DNA of 64,000 nucleotides from Cladorhizidae sp. MBARI D1340-BT2 (GCA_028752905.1 JAQNBH010000009.1:25280370-25344369); one strand, 5' to 3'; shown: positions 33,901 through 44,785, counted from the first letter of the stretch. The notes: generated by a model not told the origin, from the letters alone. Numbers and translations are program-made.

Positions 33901-34841
33901 TTTACGAATAACAATGCACTCGCAAAACTTAATCAAATTTTGTAGCAATACGGTAGCAATAACTACTATTTTTTATGCCTTTTCATAATTTTATATGTGT
34001 GTGTGTGTGAGTGGGTTGGTGTTTCAGTGTGAGAGGATTCATTGGAGAGATTCTGGTGAGATTTTCTGGGGTAATCACAGATTAGCATGAAATGTGATAT
34101 TGCCATCTACTGGAAGGTGGTGGTAATGGTAATAGTAGAAATCTCTCTATTAACAAACTGTCAATCTTGAAAAATAATTATTAAATATTGGTAGCTTACT
34201 TGTTCCAGTCAGATTGAGTATCGTTTGTATACTTGGACAGTGCCCTCTTAAGAGTTTGATTAGTCCGCTCATCTTGGCCATTGCTCTGAGGGTGATATAC
34301 CGAACATACCATCTGCTTCACTCCAAAAGCAGTCAAGACAACATCATTGAGCTGAGTTATCAAATAAGTTCACACAAACAGAACATTACTCTACATGAAT
34401 ATTTATCAAAAGGAAGCAGGAGGAAATTTCCAGATAATCAAGACTGAAGTTGCTAATAAAGTTATCTTAAATTGTGTTAAGTCTGCCTTGTACTCAATAG
34501 TCTAACTTTGCTCTTGTAAACAAATCCAACACATTTTCCTTGATTAATTTTCACTTCTCAGACCACATACATGTCATTTCATGAACACAGATGGCAACAG
34601 TTTTATTAAGTTAGTTACCTGGTTTATAAATTCATGCCCCTGATCCATTATAATTTTTTTGGGAGGACCATAACTGTAGATGAGCTCGAGTAGAATGCTT
34701 GCAACATCACCAGCTGACTTGGACTTGATTGGCCGAGCAAATACCCACTTGGTAAAGAGATCTGTAACAGTGCAGACATATATATGGCCTTCGTCTGTGG
34801 CCGCAAATTGACCAATGAGGTCTATACCCAAAATCTCCCAT
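30971..34841 (-). CDS. Integrase - GPY/F - Ulp1-like protease - PHD-like finger gene (mobile element)
   Basis: Seven minus-strand exons with GT-AG introns: 34841-34619, 34351-34200, 33425-33212, 33051-32954, ~32680-31933, 31682-31552, 31437-30971. Exon 1 begins inside an integrase core (WEILGIDLIGQF, first Asp; IMDQGHEFINQ, second Asp) and exon 2 supplies the catalytic Glu (HPQSNGQDERTNQTLK). Exon 3 ends the core (TYGINTSVQSS). Exon 5 starts with a GPY/F-like module (GDRLVQDWLEPYVIV, FNVWLLKPYL), then a Ser/Pro linker, then Ulp1-like protease: His in TGGHWVCVSSIG, Asp in VRVYDSLYAG; exon 7 gives Gln and Cys in MHQQVGDACGLFA. The C terminus has a degenerate PHD pattern (CVCRQPHD, SKWFQQSC, WKCGSC). 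No zinc-binding N-terminal exon is seen. Two exons (4 and 6) end in TAG immediately before the donor, and exon 4 also has a TAA, so the copy is probably not fully functional. Closest to GIN/Ginger-type integrase elements. Confidence 0.75.
33564..33953. mobile_element. 390-bp MITE with perfect 14-bp TIRs, TA target
   Basis: Both ends read CCGTATTGCTACAA inward and are flanked by TA (33562-33563, 33954-33955), the Tc1/mariner target. It lies in the intron between exons 2 and 3 of the integrase-Ulp1 gene. A minus-strand frame inside (33688-33948) could be a leftover of the parent element's coding sequence but shows no diagnostic motif. Confidence 0.85.
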
Positions 34842-36289
34842 CTGTAAGTATTTGCTACATAATTTTAAGAAAATTAGATGTGCCTGTAATTACCTGATTT
34901 TAAGCATTTTAATTATTATATAGTGCATAAGATTTGGATTGGTAAAGGATTATCTAACCTGTTTATTAAAATTAACCCAAAAATTATTCTATTTAATCGG
35001 TGTATATATGTAGCATCAAAATTCCCCTAAGTACTAACTTGTCCAATATCAGACCTATTCATGCAGCCTAAAAGTTTAGGCTTCTCTTGCCAGCAATTTA
35101 ATATGCGTTAGCACTCTCATGTAGGCACTCTCATGTAGGTTTGGCAGGTCAGAGATCATTCAGCAACAAACTAAAACTTGCCATATACTCGATTCTATAC
35201 CTATACAGACCCTAAAAAAAGTATGTCGCAAAAAGCGTTCCAACAATATAGCACACAGAAGCACAGTTCTCCAAACTAAAAAAAAGGTCGGAAAAATGAC
35301 ACGTAAAATCATCATCATCATCATCATTATTATAATCATCATCATCATCATATTATTGGCTGCATAGATTTCATTTATTTTTATGCCATTTTGTAGAGCG
35401 CTATCTGGGAAGGTGCCTTTTGGTGTCGCTTTAGAGAGCTAATAAAAAAAAGTTGATTTTTGCATATATAGTTCGTCTAAGATGCCATCTTTGAACGGCG
35501 TGCGCAACCCAAATTGCTCGATCCTTTACCAAATCGGTGTGTTAGATGCAGTGGATTGAGGGTATGGCTTTTGCAGTGAAGAATCAAAGAAGGATTGCTG
35601 AATGTAGTTACTGATGGGGGAAGCATTTTAGGATTGTTCCTTATGGCATTCTAAACCACTGGACCAATCTGTCCCAAACTTGTCATGCATGCATACAAAC
35701 TTGACCTGGGAAGTAACCTGGGCTAGGTCTGACCAGGACACTCCTCTTCGTGTGGGCATTGCAGGCATATATAGCATCAAAACAGTATTCCAATTCACGA
35801 AAGCTTTAAAATATATTGGGAACAAGTAATATGTAAAAAAAATTTAATAAATTAAAGGACATATAAGGTTGGCTTTGATATTGTGCTGTCGTAACAATCA
35901 CTCCATAACTGTCTCCACACCACCATAAACTTCAGCAATAATATATTCTTGGATAACAATCCCTACATTACTGCGGACAGCAAAATTGTGATAAATAACT
36001 GATGCTATATAGCAGCACATTTTCTTAGCTATAAATCTCTTCATACCTTATGTTAGAGTAATCTGGATTTTATCATATTTGTGACGTCCCTTGTGGTTGT
36101 GGAGGTAGTAATATAGTACAAGAATATATTATTATTGCTGAAGTTTATAATTATTTGTGAGGTCATTGTGGTTGTGTGGAGGCAGTAATGGAATGATTGT
36201 TATGACAGTCTAGCAATCTTATATTTCCCCAGTTGGGACTAACATATTTCCAATGGGCATCTTTTCTATCATTTGCACATCATTGCTCA
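34842..36289. other. Interval between the two integrase genes
   Basis: No N-terminal integrase exon recognised. 35308-35351 is an ATC/ATT microsatellite that creates a poly-Met minus-strand frame. The rest shows no gene. Confidence 0.45.
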
Positions 36290-38884
36290 GTACTGACCCT
36301 GGATTAGAAATATTAAAAGGTCTAAAACTGTTTTACTTTGCTTATTTCTGATATCACTCTCTGTGCAATGAGGTTCACTACAGTGAGGGACAGATGGTGA
36401 GGAGTGTTCAGCAGAGCTTGGATCATCTGAACAAGGTAGAGGAGTAGAACTTTTGTCTGCTGATACATGTTCCATAGGCTCAGTTTCATTGATCAAGTCT
36501 GCGATATCTTCCCTGTCCGTACCCCAATTCGTATGGACTACACTTCATCGTTTCATGAACACATGTATTCAGTTGATCTAGTAGTATACACACACACACA
36601 AAGCAGAGATGACCAAGTATGTGAAGTTCATGCTGCCATCAGGATGCCAGTATTAGGCATATTAGTACTACAATGGCTGTACTAAACACTCGTCCATAAC
36701 CTATCAATAACCATTACCATGAAAAGTTCAGCTATATTACATATTTATGGTATCTTCTTTTATAGTATCATACAGTCACCAATTATAGTTGTTTATGATC
36801 ACTATTGTTTATGAATCACTATTATGAAAATCAAACTTACACTGAATTTCTGGTAACCAATGTGACCATGCCATATCACATTCATTCTTTTCAAACCGAC
36901 ATGCAAGAAGTTCTTCAACTTTAGCATTTGCACGTTCCACTAGACCCTGTGATTGAGGGTGTCTTGGTCGACCGTTTATGATGGTGGCTTTCCCCGGCCA
37001 GGTCTTCACCAGTTTGTCTATGATATGATTGACAAATTCTCTTCCGTTATCAGATTGGAATATCTATACATAGGAACACTCAAGCATGCTGTAACCATTA
37101 ATAATCAATTATGGGTCACACAACCTTGGGAACACCGAAATATGCAAAAACATGACTGGACAAGTTTTTAGCCACCTCAATTGCACTCTTGTGCTCAAGA
37201 GCAAACAGTACATGGAATTTGGACCAATGATCCATGTAGTGGCCAATCCAGTTATGGCGGTCGTCTGGTCTATGTCGCATGTCAATCAAATCCATCTAAC
37301 TAAGACGATGCTAAATACCAACATATTTGGTACTAATAATATTACCTATCCTCGAGTCATAAATCCAGAAGAAATGATAGGTTTAAGTGTGGGGCACTGT
37401 TGGTTTGTGGCTTCTGAAGGTTAATCACACTACATAATTGAACGTACTTCTCCACAACAGATCTTGGTAGACACGCATAGTTCGAAGAAATCTAGAGGGA
37501 GTATGGTGAAGACAGAGAATTGAATTACCTTTGATATCCAAAACAGATCACTATTATAAAATGTCGCTGGTTGTTTACCACATACTAAAACAACAGGATT
37601 AACCCATGGGTAATTAAATATTCACATTAAAAAGCTGAGAGGTGGATGCTTGCTGTATCTAGTGGATGAATCAGACACACCCATGTTTTTGCTAGTATTA
37701 GAAGGATGTAGGTCAAACCGATATAAAATAGGAAATAGGTGAAACATAAGGATTCATAACATCCAAACGTCAACATACTTCATATCGAGTGTTTTATGTT
37801 GTGTCCAAAATGTAACTTGCTGTGTGTTCCAATTTTTCAATAAAAGTGAATTGGAGGTTACTACTTTTACTCATATGCTGCGCTGCACTGTCCTTGGACT
37901 CAATTGAATTTGGATATGACAAATTGTATGTTTGCACTTACCAAAACCATATAAAAGTTAGAGATAGCAACCTTATGTCAGGACCTCAATTCAAATATTC
38001 ATGGTCACCTGATTAAAAACATTTTATGGTTGACATGAGCTATACCCATATTATGCACAGCTTATATAACTGACAGTCAGTCACAATTTTCAATCTCACG
38101 TGCAATCTTTAGGTGTTCAACCAGTAGAGCTACACTGTACCTACAATATTTGAGTGCCAAAATGAGAGCATGCATCAAGGGCTACATTTCAAACACAAGA
38201 TCACATGCATAGAATCTGTTTTTATATAGAAATGATAGACATTCTGTACCTCGGCTAGAGCCTTTTATAGCCCATATGACCTTGAACATCACAGTGCACT
38301 CTATTCAAAATAGTATGAAACTCTTCAATGTAAGCCACTCTCCGATAATGACCAAGGATGGAGGAGTCATTCTCATCCTGAAAAAAAGATTAGATTAAAA
38401 TGACACCGTATAACTGCGATTCAGTAAAGCGTCTGGCTCATGAAGCGAATGGCTACTGGATTTCAATCAATTAAACAAAGTTTTGTCTTTGTTATTATCA
38501 TCCATGCCTATAGATTGGCACTTGACTTGTGGCTTTAAACTTATAAAATAAGGAGACCTGTCTAACAACAAAATATGTCTCACTAAATATATCACTGGCT
38601 ATATGGGTTTAATCACCTTTTTCTTTGCTGGTGTATATACAAAGTACATCCTTAAGCCCAAGAGCAGGGTACTCCAAAAGTTAAAAACATTTTTGTTTCA
38701 CCCAAAAATTGAATTTAGGATCACTGTTCGCCATCTCCCCTTTCAGAAATTTGACAACAGCTTGTCCCTTTGTTCTTGATATGGTTTTGCTTCCAAGGTT
38801 CCTTCCAGAAAGAAAGGTTTGCTGAACATTAATCATCATAGGCATTCTCTCCTTCCATTTCTCCTTCCTACAACCTCTTCCCAT
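36290..38884 (-). pseudogene. KRBA2-like integrase gene, decayed
   Basis: Six exons: 38884 to ~38612, 38377-38250, 37491-37346, 37295-37125, 37065-36841, and ~36540-36290. Exon 1 includes DPKFNFWVKQKCF, then an in-frame TAA before LLEYPALGLKDVLC. Exon 2 holds the His/Cys region (HTILNRVHCDVQGHMGYKR), with a frame break at its end. Exon 3 continues the zinc region (YVQLCSVINLQKPQ); it has a two-base insertion and ends in TAG before the donor. Exon 4 begins the core (MDLIDMRHRPDDRHNWIG, first Asp), exon 5 has the second Asp (FQSDNGREF) and Glu (SQGLVERANAKVEELL). Exon 6 is a Ser-rich linker (NWGTDREDIADLINE). Resembles the integrase family related to vertebrate KRBA2, known to me as abundant in sponges. 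Decay is mostly C-to-T type. Confidence 0.75.
38408..38475 (+). ncRNA. tRNA-like fragment, probable SINE head
   Basis: The sequence around TCAGTAAAGCGTCTGGCTCA then TGAAGCGAATGG resembles the D-arm and anticodon arm (CAT loop) of a tRNA-derived SINE. GGATTTCAATC is a poor match to the Pol III B box. No acceptor stem pairs well, so it is not a functional tRNA. It lies in intron 1 of the KRBA2-like gene. Confidence 0.3.
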
Positions 38885-38970
38885 GTGGGAGCAAACTTGT
38901 TTTGATCTAATTGGTGATCAGGTATTGGCTTTCGCGATCCTAGGATTGAGCAAATTCCAGGTTTGCGGGT

Positions 38971-40036
38971 AACATATATATTGTAATTGGCGAGATGCAA
39001 CAATTGCCTTCAAGCAGTATATAGAAAGGCAGTGCCACAAGTGTTCTGTGGAGTAGTACTGACACAATGGTCCGGGCATTGTGGTAATAAATATTATTAA
39101 CCCTGTGCATTTATACTTTGAGACATCAGCAAAACGTTGTCTCAATGTTTACAAAAATGCCTATGATCATATTTTTTTATAAAATATAATACTCTCTTGC
39201 TTTATGGTTAGTATAGGTAGATCTTCATTATCTTTCATGCAATTAAAGATAGTTTTTGTAGCATTGGTTACACATATCACAAGAATCAATATTTGCATAA
39301 TACTTACAGGTCCCCAGCATCCTTCTCTGTATACTGAAGTCATTATTCTCAATAGCTCATCCAAACACTGATGACGGATGTAGTGTTCTATTTTTTACAA
39401 GCTAGCATGCTGAATTATAATTTTTTTACTGCATATATCTTGGAATCATCTTCCCTCATAAACTTCAGCAACTTATAAGAATTCCTATCACTATGGTCGT
39501 TGTTGCTGCTGATTCCAAATCCCTGTCTTGGAAAGAATTCGAGGAATGTTGGTTTAGTAGCCATTGCTAAGAACTGCTAAGCATCTCACTTAAATTGCGT
39601 GTTGTTGTGCAGGTAGCTAATACTACACAGAATGCTTGTGATACTGCATCTGTTTATGCTGCTTGTAGGAAACTATTGCATATTTCCATATACATAACTA
39701 CAAGTAATAATTACCTACCTGACTGTATGCTTGCATAAAGATATAAATATTATCCAGTTAGCAATTCCATTCTTATTTACAGAGCATTAGAGATTCAAGC
39801 CTTCATGGACTATCCTTGTCACAACTGTCTAGCAAAGATAACAGGGCACTCGACCTTCAAAATTAAGCCACTGCTACGAAAGGAACTAAGTCGTCTGGAA
39901 TGATCCTAACACTGTCTTTTTCAAAAAGGTTGCTTGGGCAAAAAAATTAACTTGGTTGTGAGGCTCATTATGGAAAGGCAAGGATCCAGATCTAGTAGAA
40001 GCACTAGAAACATGTTAAGCAATATTGCCAGCCATA
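38971..40036. other. Copy 2 sequence matching 3437-4545
   Basis: Diverged duplicate of copy 1 with no confirmed exon. The related frame in copy 1 (4035-4229) is not maintained here, which argues against coding. Confidence 0.5.
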
Positions 40037-40650
40037 TTAACCCTTTCACCGTCGACTTCATTTTGAGATTTTGATCTATTTTTACTTTAATTTTTGTATC
40101 TGATCATTGGTTCAGAAAAGTCCCCAGCAACCGCATATCACATGATTGACAAAGAGTTACTGATCAACTTGGTGATAAATGTGTTGCCTAGCAACCAAAC
40201 CACAAACCATTTTTGGATTAGAATACTTTTTATCACTGCATTTATCGACTATTACAAGTATATTTTATGGTTTTTCAGATCAAATACTAAAATATGGTCG
40301 CTTATCGAACTGCAAACAGCATATAATCTGAAAAATGTACATTTTTTGGCATAATTTATGAATATTGAATGCCCTAATTTTTCTATTTTGCAGGATATAG
40401 CCATGTTTGTCAGTCTATAAGAGTATTGACTGTTGTCAAGCACCACGAGGAAGGTCTGGCTGTATTGAAAGTTGAAAATTTCAAGATGTTGCAGAAAGGC
40501 ACAATAAAGCAAAGACTCATCAAGAAAACATACGTGTACTACACATGTCTGCATGCATAAATGATAAAGAAAAGAAGTATACATGTACATGCCTAACACA
40601 TGTACATACTACAAAAGCAATACAAACAAAATCTCGAAGAGAAAAGGAAG

Positions 40651-40765
40651 CTAGTGCGAGTAGTCAGAGAGTGTGTGGAATTCCCTGAAGCATGTCCTTC
40701 CACGCACAGCACAAAGGCTAATACCACAAAGAGAGCAGTGACAAAAGGTCTTGTGCCTCTTACCT
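40651..40765 (-). pseudogene. C-terminal Cys-rich domain remnant of piggyBac transposase
   Basis: Follows in frame from a Lys/Glu/Ala repeat (40775-40870) and reads RGKRHKTFCHCSLCGIS, then CFREFHTLSDYSH and TAG at 40651. The CxxC pairs with CF-x-x-[FY]HT match the zinc-binding C terminus seen in the intact piggyBac at 19858. No catalytic domain joins it to the N-terminal exon at 45025. Confidence 0.5.
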
Positions 40766-40774
40766 CTGGCCTCG

Positions 40775-40980
40775 ACTTCTTCCTTGGCCTTTTCCTCTTC
40801 CTTGGCCTTTTCCTCTTCCTTGGCTTTTTCCTCTTCCTTGGCCTTTTCCTCTTCCTTGGCCTTCCTTGGCCTTTACCTCTTCCTTGGCTTTTTCCTCTTC
40901 CTTGGCCTTTTCCTCTTCCTTGGCCTTTTCCGCTTCCTTGGCTTTTTCCTCTTCCTTGGCCTTTTCCTCGGCCTCGGCAT
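40775..40980. repeat. 18-bp minisatellite CTTCCTTGGCCTTTTCCT
   Basis: About eleven units. On the minus strand one frame reads KAKEEE and another GQGRGK; a 12-base partial unit in the middle shifts from one to the other. On the plus strand it makes a Phe/Leu-rich frame (40600-41268) that I regard as spurious. Confidence 0.9.
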
Positions 40981-41785
40981 CCAACACGCCCCCTGTCTCA
41001 GCGATCAGAAGGTAACAGTGATACTTCTGAGTCAGAAGATGGAACTACATCAAATGAAGGAGAAGATGGTAGGAGAAGCAATTGGGGGCGAGTTTGCAGG
41101 ACCACTCCAGGGTTGTATACAGAAATTTTGCAAAGGGGGGGCGAACTTGAGATATGGAAAAATAAGGGGGGGGCGGAGAGCCTGGATGGTGCGGAAAGGG
41201 GACGTGCACCCTGGGCTTCCGCGTGGAGTACGAAAGTGTTTTACACACAGGTATTTTTGCAGTACTAACTGTATATATAGCTGCTACTTATGATGGCATG
41301 CACCTTTTCTAAAACTTTAGTACAACATTCCATCTTAAATATTTGCTGAAGTTGCATGCTACGGCAATCAGCATATATAGATTAGATATAGTCACTTGTC
41401 ACTCGTATAATGGAGGTGGGCTTTTGTGAAATCGAATTATGTTGCATTCCATGCATTTTCTTACAAAATCATGGACAACAGGTTTCATACACAATTTTTC
41501 TCTAGTTCTCTAGGGGGGGGGGGGGGGGTGGAAATGGTTGGTCACTTGGTGCCCTAATTTTTGTTAATATTTTCTTAACATGTTCATAAGTCGTAAAAGG
41601 GGGGTCTGGGGGGAAGAGCCCCCCATATTTTTGGGGGCTTTTACAATGTCTGAGGATAGCTATTTTGACTGACTACCAATGGCATTATGCTATACCGAAC
41701 TATGGCTAGACTGTATATATTTCTCATGATATTGTAGCTGCTTGGAAAAAGGAAAGCATGTGTCATGACACGATGACATCACACA

Positions 41786-42157
41786 CCACCACGTGCTCTC
41801 CTTTGTAGGTTTGTCACTTCTTTTGTTTCTCCTTCTTTCCCACTCCCTCTCTCTCAGTATTTTTAACTCAGTCCATTATGTCATGGTCTTCAAGTCTAAT
41901 CTTAGACATGATGTCATCACACGCCACCACGTGTTCTCCTTTGTAGGTTTGTCACTTCTTCAGTTCCCTCCTTCTTTCCCACTCTCTCTCAGTATTTTTA
42001 ACTCAGTCCATTATGTCATGGTCTTAAAGTCATCACACACCACCACGTGTTCTCCTTTGTAGGTTTGTCACTTCTTCAGTTCCCTCCTTCTTTCCCACTC
42101 TCTCTCAGTATTTTTAACTCAGTCCATTATGTCATGGTCTTAAAGTCTCTATAAAAG
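41786..42157 (+). promoter_or_regulatory. Triplicated leader repeat with CACGTG sites and TATA box
   Basis: Three tandem copies of a ~116-138-bp unit, each with an E-box CACGTG (41790, 41928, 42044), then TCTCCTTTGTAGG and a CTTCTTTCCC tract. A TATAAAAG at 42150-42157 lies 34 bases before the transposase ATG. The layout looks like a compact promoter with repeated upstream elements. Confidence 0.65.
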
Positions 42158-42190
42158 AAACCTTACTAGCTGATTTCTCTTCATATTAAT

Positions 42191-44377
42191 ATGGATATTC
42201 GCTCATACTTTGCAAGTACTTCTCAAGCCTCTTCTCATGCTAATAGCAGCGATAGCGAAGATAGCAGAACAGATAGCTCTGAGCATGTCGAGGCATCTAG
42301 TCCTAGCCTTAGTCCTCCACCTTCAAAGAAAAGCAAGCAAAACAAACACCGCTCTTCTGTATCCACGAAGAGAAAATACTCTAAGAGCTGGGAGAAAGAT
42401 TTCAGTTGGCTCTATTATGACGAGGATAGCGATGGTGCCTTTTGCAAGGTTTGCAAGCAATCTGGTCTGCAGCGTACTGGAGGAGTGTGGGTCACACAAC
42501 CTTGCAGAAATTGGAAGAAAGCTGTTGAAAAAATGAAAGCTCATGCGAGAAGTGACTTCCATATCCATGCAACTCAAGCTCTTTTTGCAGCTAAAGGAGC
42601 AGCCAAAGGTGGAACAGTTGTACAGCAACTCCAGAATGTTTTAGCTCGCAAAAGAGCTCAGAACAGAGCTGCAGTGAAGTGCCTGATCCTACTCACTCAT
42701 TTTCTTACGAAAGAACAAGTTGCACATTCGACAAAATTTGAGAAGCTGGTTGACGTGGTGGTTCGATGTGGCAGCCAACATTTGAAGCAATTCTTAGAAA
42801 CTGCACCAAGAAATGCTGTGTACACATCAAGAGTGGCTGTGGTTGAATTCATCGAATCATTGGGGACATGGGTGGAGGAGTCGATTCTGAAGCGACTTCA
42901 AAAGGCACCTATGTACAGCCTCATGGCAGATGAGTGCACAGATGTCACCAACGTAGAAGAATTGTCTGTGTTTTGCCGCTGGGAGGAAGATGGTGTACCA
43001 GTAGAGTGCTTTCTGGAGCTTATTCCATTGAAGAAGGCTGATGCAGAGACCATCTATTCTAATCTCATCGATTGTTTAAAGAAGAAAGGTCTACAAGTCG
43101 GAAGAATAGTTGGATTGGGATTTGATGGAGCTGCAACTTTTTCTGGACGAAAGACCGGGGTTCAGGCACGTATCAAGAAACATACTCCTCACGCTCTGTT
43201 TATACACTGCCACTGTCACTTACTGCAGTTGGCTTGTGTGCAAGCTGCCAATAAAACTCCTGGAATTGCTCATGTTTACAGAACATTGACTACTCTTTGG
43301 AAGCATTTTCGCAATTCCCCCAAGCGAGCAGAGTGTCTGAAGGAGGTACAGCACGTTCTTGAACTTCCAGAAATGAAAGTGATCAAGCCATCTGACACAC
43401 GCTGGCTGGCACATGAAAGGTGTGTCAAAGCTGTCAAAGCAAGTTATTCTGCAATTGTAATCACCATTGGGAACATCTACGAGACGTCCCACGAGCCAGA
43501 AGCTCTTGGAATCCATGGTGCCCTCTGCAAATTGTCTACGATTGCAGCTATATATTTGCTTGATTTCACTCTACCACAAGTAGCCAAGCTCAGCAAAGCA
43601 CTTCAGGCAGAGCAGCTTGACCTCTCGTTGATATCATTCCTTGTTGATGCTACTGTTAAATCCTTGGATGATGCAGTTTTGCCTGGAGCGAACTGGGTGT
43701 TGGAGCTTCTTGAAAACGTTGAAGACTTGAAGTCATCTACAAAGGTGTCTATTGACGCTGATAAAATACTTTCGTTCCAGAATGTTGTTGGTAAGCCTTT
43801 TGTTGCTGATTTAAAGGCCAACATAACAAGCCGATTTTCTTCATCCAACGCTGTTGTATCAGTATTGTCTATATTCGATCCACGGAAAGTTCCAAAACCA
43901 GATTCAGTATCTTTTCCCACTTATGGAGACACGTCTGTTGAGAAACTGATTGCTCACTACGGAGAAGATAGAGATGCAGAAACATTGGATGGAGAAGAAA
44001 CAGTGAAGACAGCCATGATTTCCACTGAAATACTTACAGAGTGGAAAACATTCCGCCAGCTGTTAGTCAAGCAACCACGGGATACTACTGCATCACAGCT
44101 GAAAGAACTTGTTTCAAACGACATGCTCAAGGCCATGTTTCCCAATTTGCACAAGATTGCCTCCATCTGCTTATCGATTCCAGTTTCTACTGCTTCTGTG
44201 GAGAGAAGCTTCTCACAGATGAAGATGATCAAGACTCGTTTGCGTAATTCTCTAAGTGACTGCAGCCTTTCTCACCTTATGAGGATTGCTATAGAGGCAC
44301 CAGAAGTACTCTCTAAGAGCGACCTTGAAGAGATTGTGGACGTATGGCAGAGAAAACCAAGAAGAACCTCAGTTTGA
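42191..44377 (+). CDS. hAT transposase, apparently intact (728 aa)
   Basis: Cut-and-paste transposase of the hAT superfamily, similar to ZNF862/KIAA1586-type proteins. One uninterrupted frame. Residues 1-65 are Ser-rich with a basic patch; 70-128 form a BED/TTF-like zinc region (FCKVC at 84-88, HIH at 124-126). RNase-H-like core: D247 (MADECTDVTNVEEL), D312 (GLGFDGAATFSG), the HCHCHLLQLAC segment at 339-349, SDTRWLAHER at 401, and E671 in the C-terminal dimerisation motif (PVSTASVERSFSQMK). The ATG at 42191 follows a TATA box, and the next codons (MDIRSYF) match the typical short hAT N terminus. Full-length frame, all three acidic residues and matching ends make it a candidate active element. 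Confidence 0.92.
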   Translation: MDIRSYFASTSQASSHANSSDSEDSRTDSSEHVEASSPSLSPPPSKKSKQNKHRSSVSTKRKYSKSWEKDFSWLYYDEDSDGAFCKVCKQSGLQRTGGVWVTQPCRNWKKAVEKMKAHARSDFHIHATQALFAAKGAAKGGTVVQQLQNVLARKRAQNRAAVKCLILLTHFLTKEQVAHSTKFEKLVDVVVRCGSQHLKQFLETAPRNAVYTSRVAVVEFIESLGTWVEESILKRLQKAPMYSLMADECTDVTNVEELSVFCRWEEDGVPVECFLELIPLKKADAETIYSNLIDCLKKKGLQVGRIVGLGFDGAATFSGRKTGVQARIKKHTPHALFIHCHCHLLQLACVQAANKTPGIAHVYRTLTTLWKHFRNSPKRAECLKEVQHVLELPEMKVIKPSDTRWLAHERCVKAVKASYSAIVITIGNIYETSHEPEALGIHGALCKLSTIAAIYLLDFTLPQVAKLSKALQAEQLDLSLISFLVDATVKSLDDAVLPGANWVLELLENVEDLKSSTKVSIDADKILSFQNVVGKPFVADLKANITSRFSSSNAVVSVLSIFDPRKVPKPDSVSFPTYGDTSVEKLIAHYGEDRDAETLDGEETVKTAMISTEILTEWKTFRQLLVKQPRDTTASQLKELVSNDMLKAMFPNLHKIASICLSIPVSTASVERSFSQMKMIKTRLRNSLSDCSLSHLMRIAIEAPEVLSKSDLEEIVDVWQRKPRRTSV

Positions 44378-44785
44378 CATTCCTATCATTTGAACATGAT
44401 ATCATATATCATAAGCTTATTACACCTTTCTTGTATTACACCTTTCTTGACATTATTTAAAAAAATATCTCTAATTTCAAGGGGGGGGGGCGAGAATGAT
44501 ACAAGGGGGGGCGAATGCCCCCCCCCCCCCGCCCCCCCTAAATACACCCCTGCACTCGGAGGAGAGTTTGCAGGATCACTCAGAGATTCAGCAGATTCAA
44601 GATCAGTGGCTAAACCTATATAAAAGATTATTATTATGAACTTTACAACCTAGTGAACTTTATAACTAGGAACTTTATAACCTAGTGATATATATTTCTG
44701 GCTTATTATGTCTCTTGATAGCTCAAATATTATATTCCATTCTATAGATATCTACTCATACTTACCAAGCAACTCATACTCTTCA

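Larger units (their letters stand above)
41108..44552 (+). mobile_element. hAT transposon, 3445 bp, nested in the piggyBac derivative
   Basis: Left end CAGGGTTGTATACAG; right end inverted CAGGGGTGTATTTAG, the CAGGG start usual for hAT elements. Both subterminal regions carry long G runs. Five bases (CACTC) repeat on both flanks; a full 8-bp target duplication is not clear, and the host sequence on each side also shares GAGTTTGCAGGA, so the local context was already repetitive. Confidence 0.75.

Noticed and set aside
35160..35351. Minus-strand frame starting with a poly-Met run
   Set aside because: Translation of an ATC microsatellite.
37822..38016. Plus-strand 64-codon frame with a signal-peptide-like hydrophobic N terminus
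   Set aside because: Lies antisense in an intron of the decayed integrase gene, and no supporting splice sites or paralogue were found.
30971..38884. Reading both integrase loci as one gene
   Set aside because: Each has its own start of the integrase core with first Asp, second Asp and Glu, so they are two separate integrase genes in tandem orientation.
40600..41293. Plus-strand frames of 222 and 180 codons (Phe/Leu-rich)
   Set aside because: Built on an 18-bp minisatellite; the plausible coding strand is the minus strand, where a piggyBac Cys-rich tail follows.
41108..44552. A clean 8-bp target duplication for the hAT element
   Set aside because: Only CACTC is shared at the immediate flanks, and the surrounding host sequence is itself repeated, so I do not claim a defined duplication.
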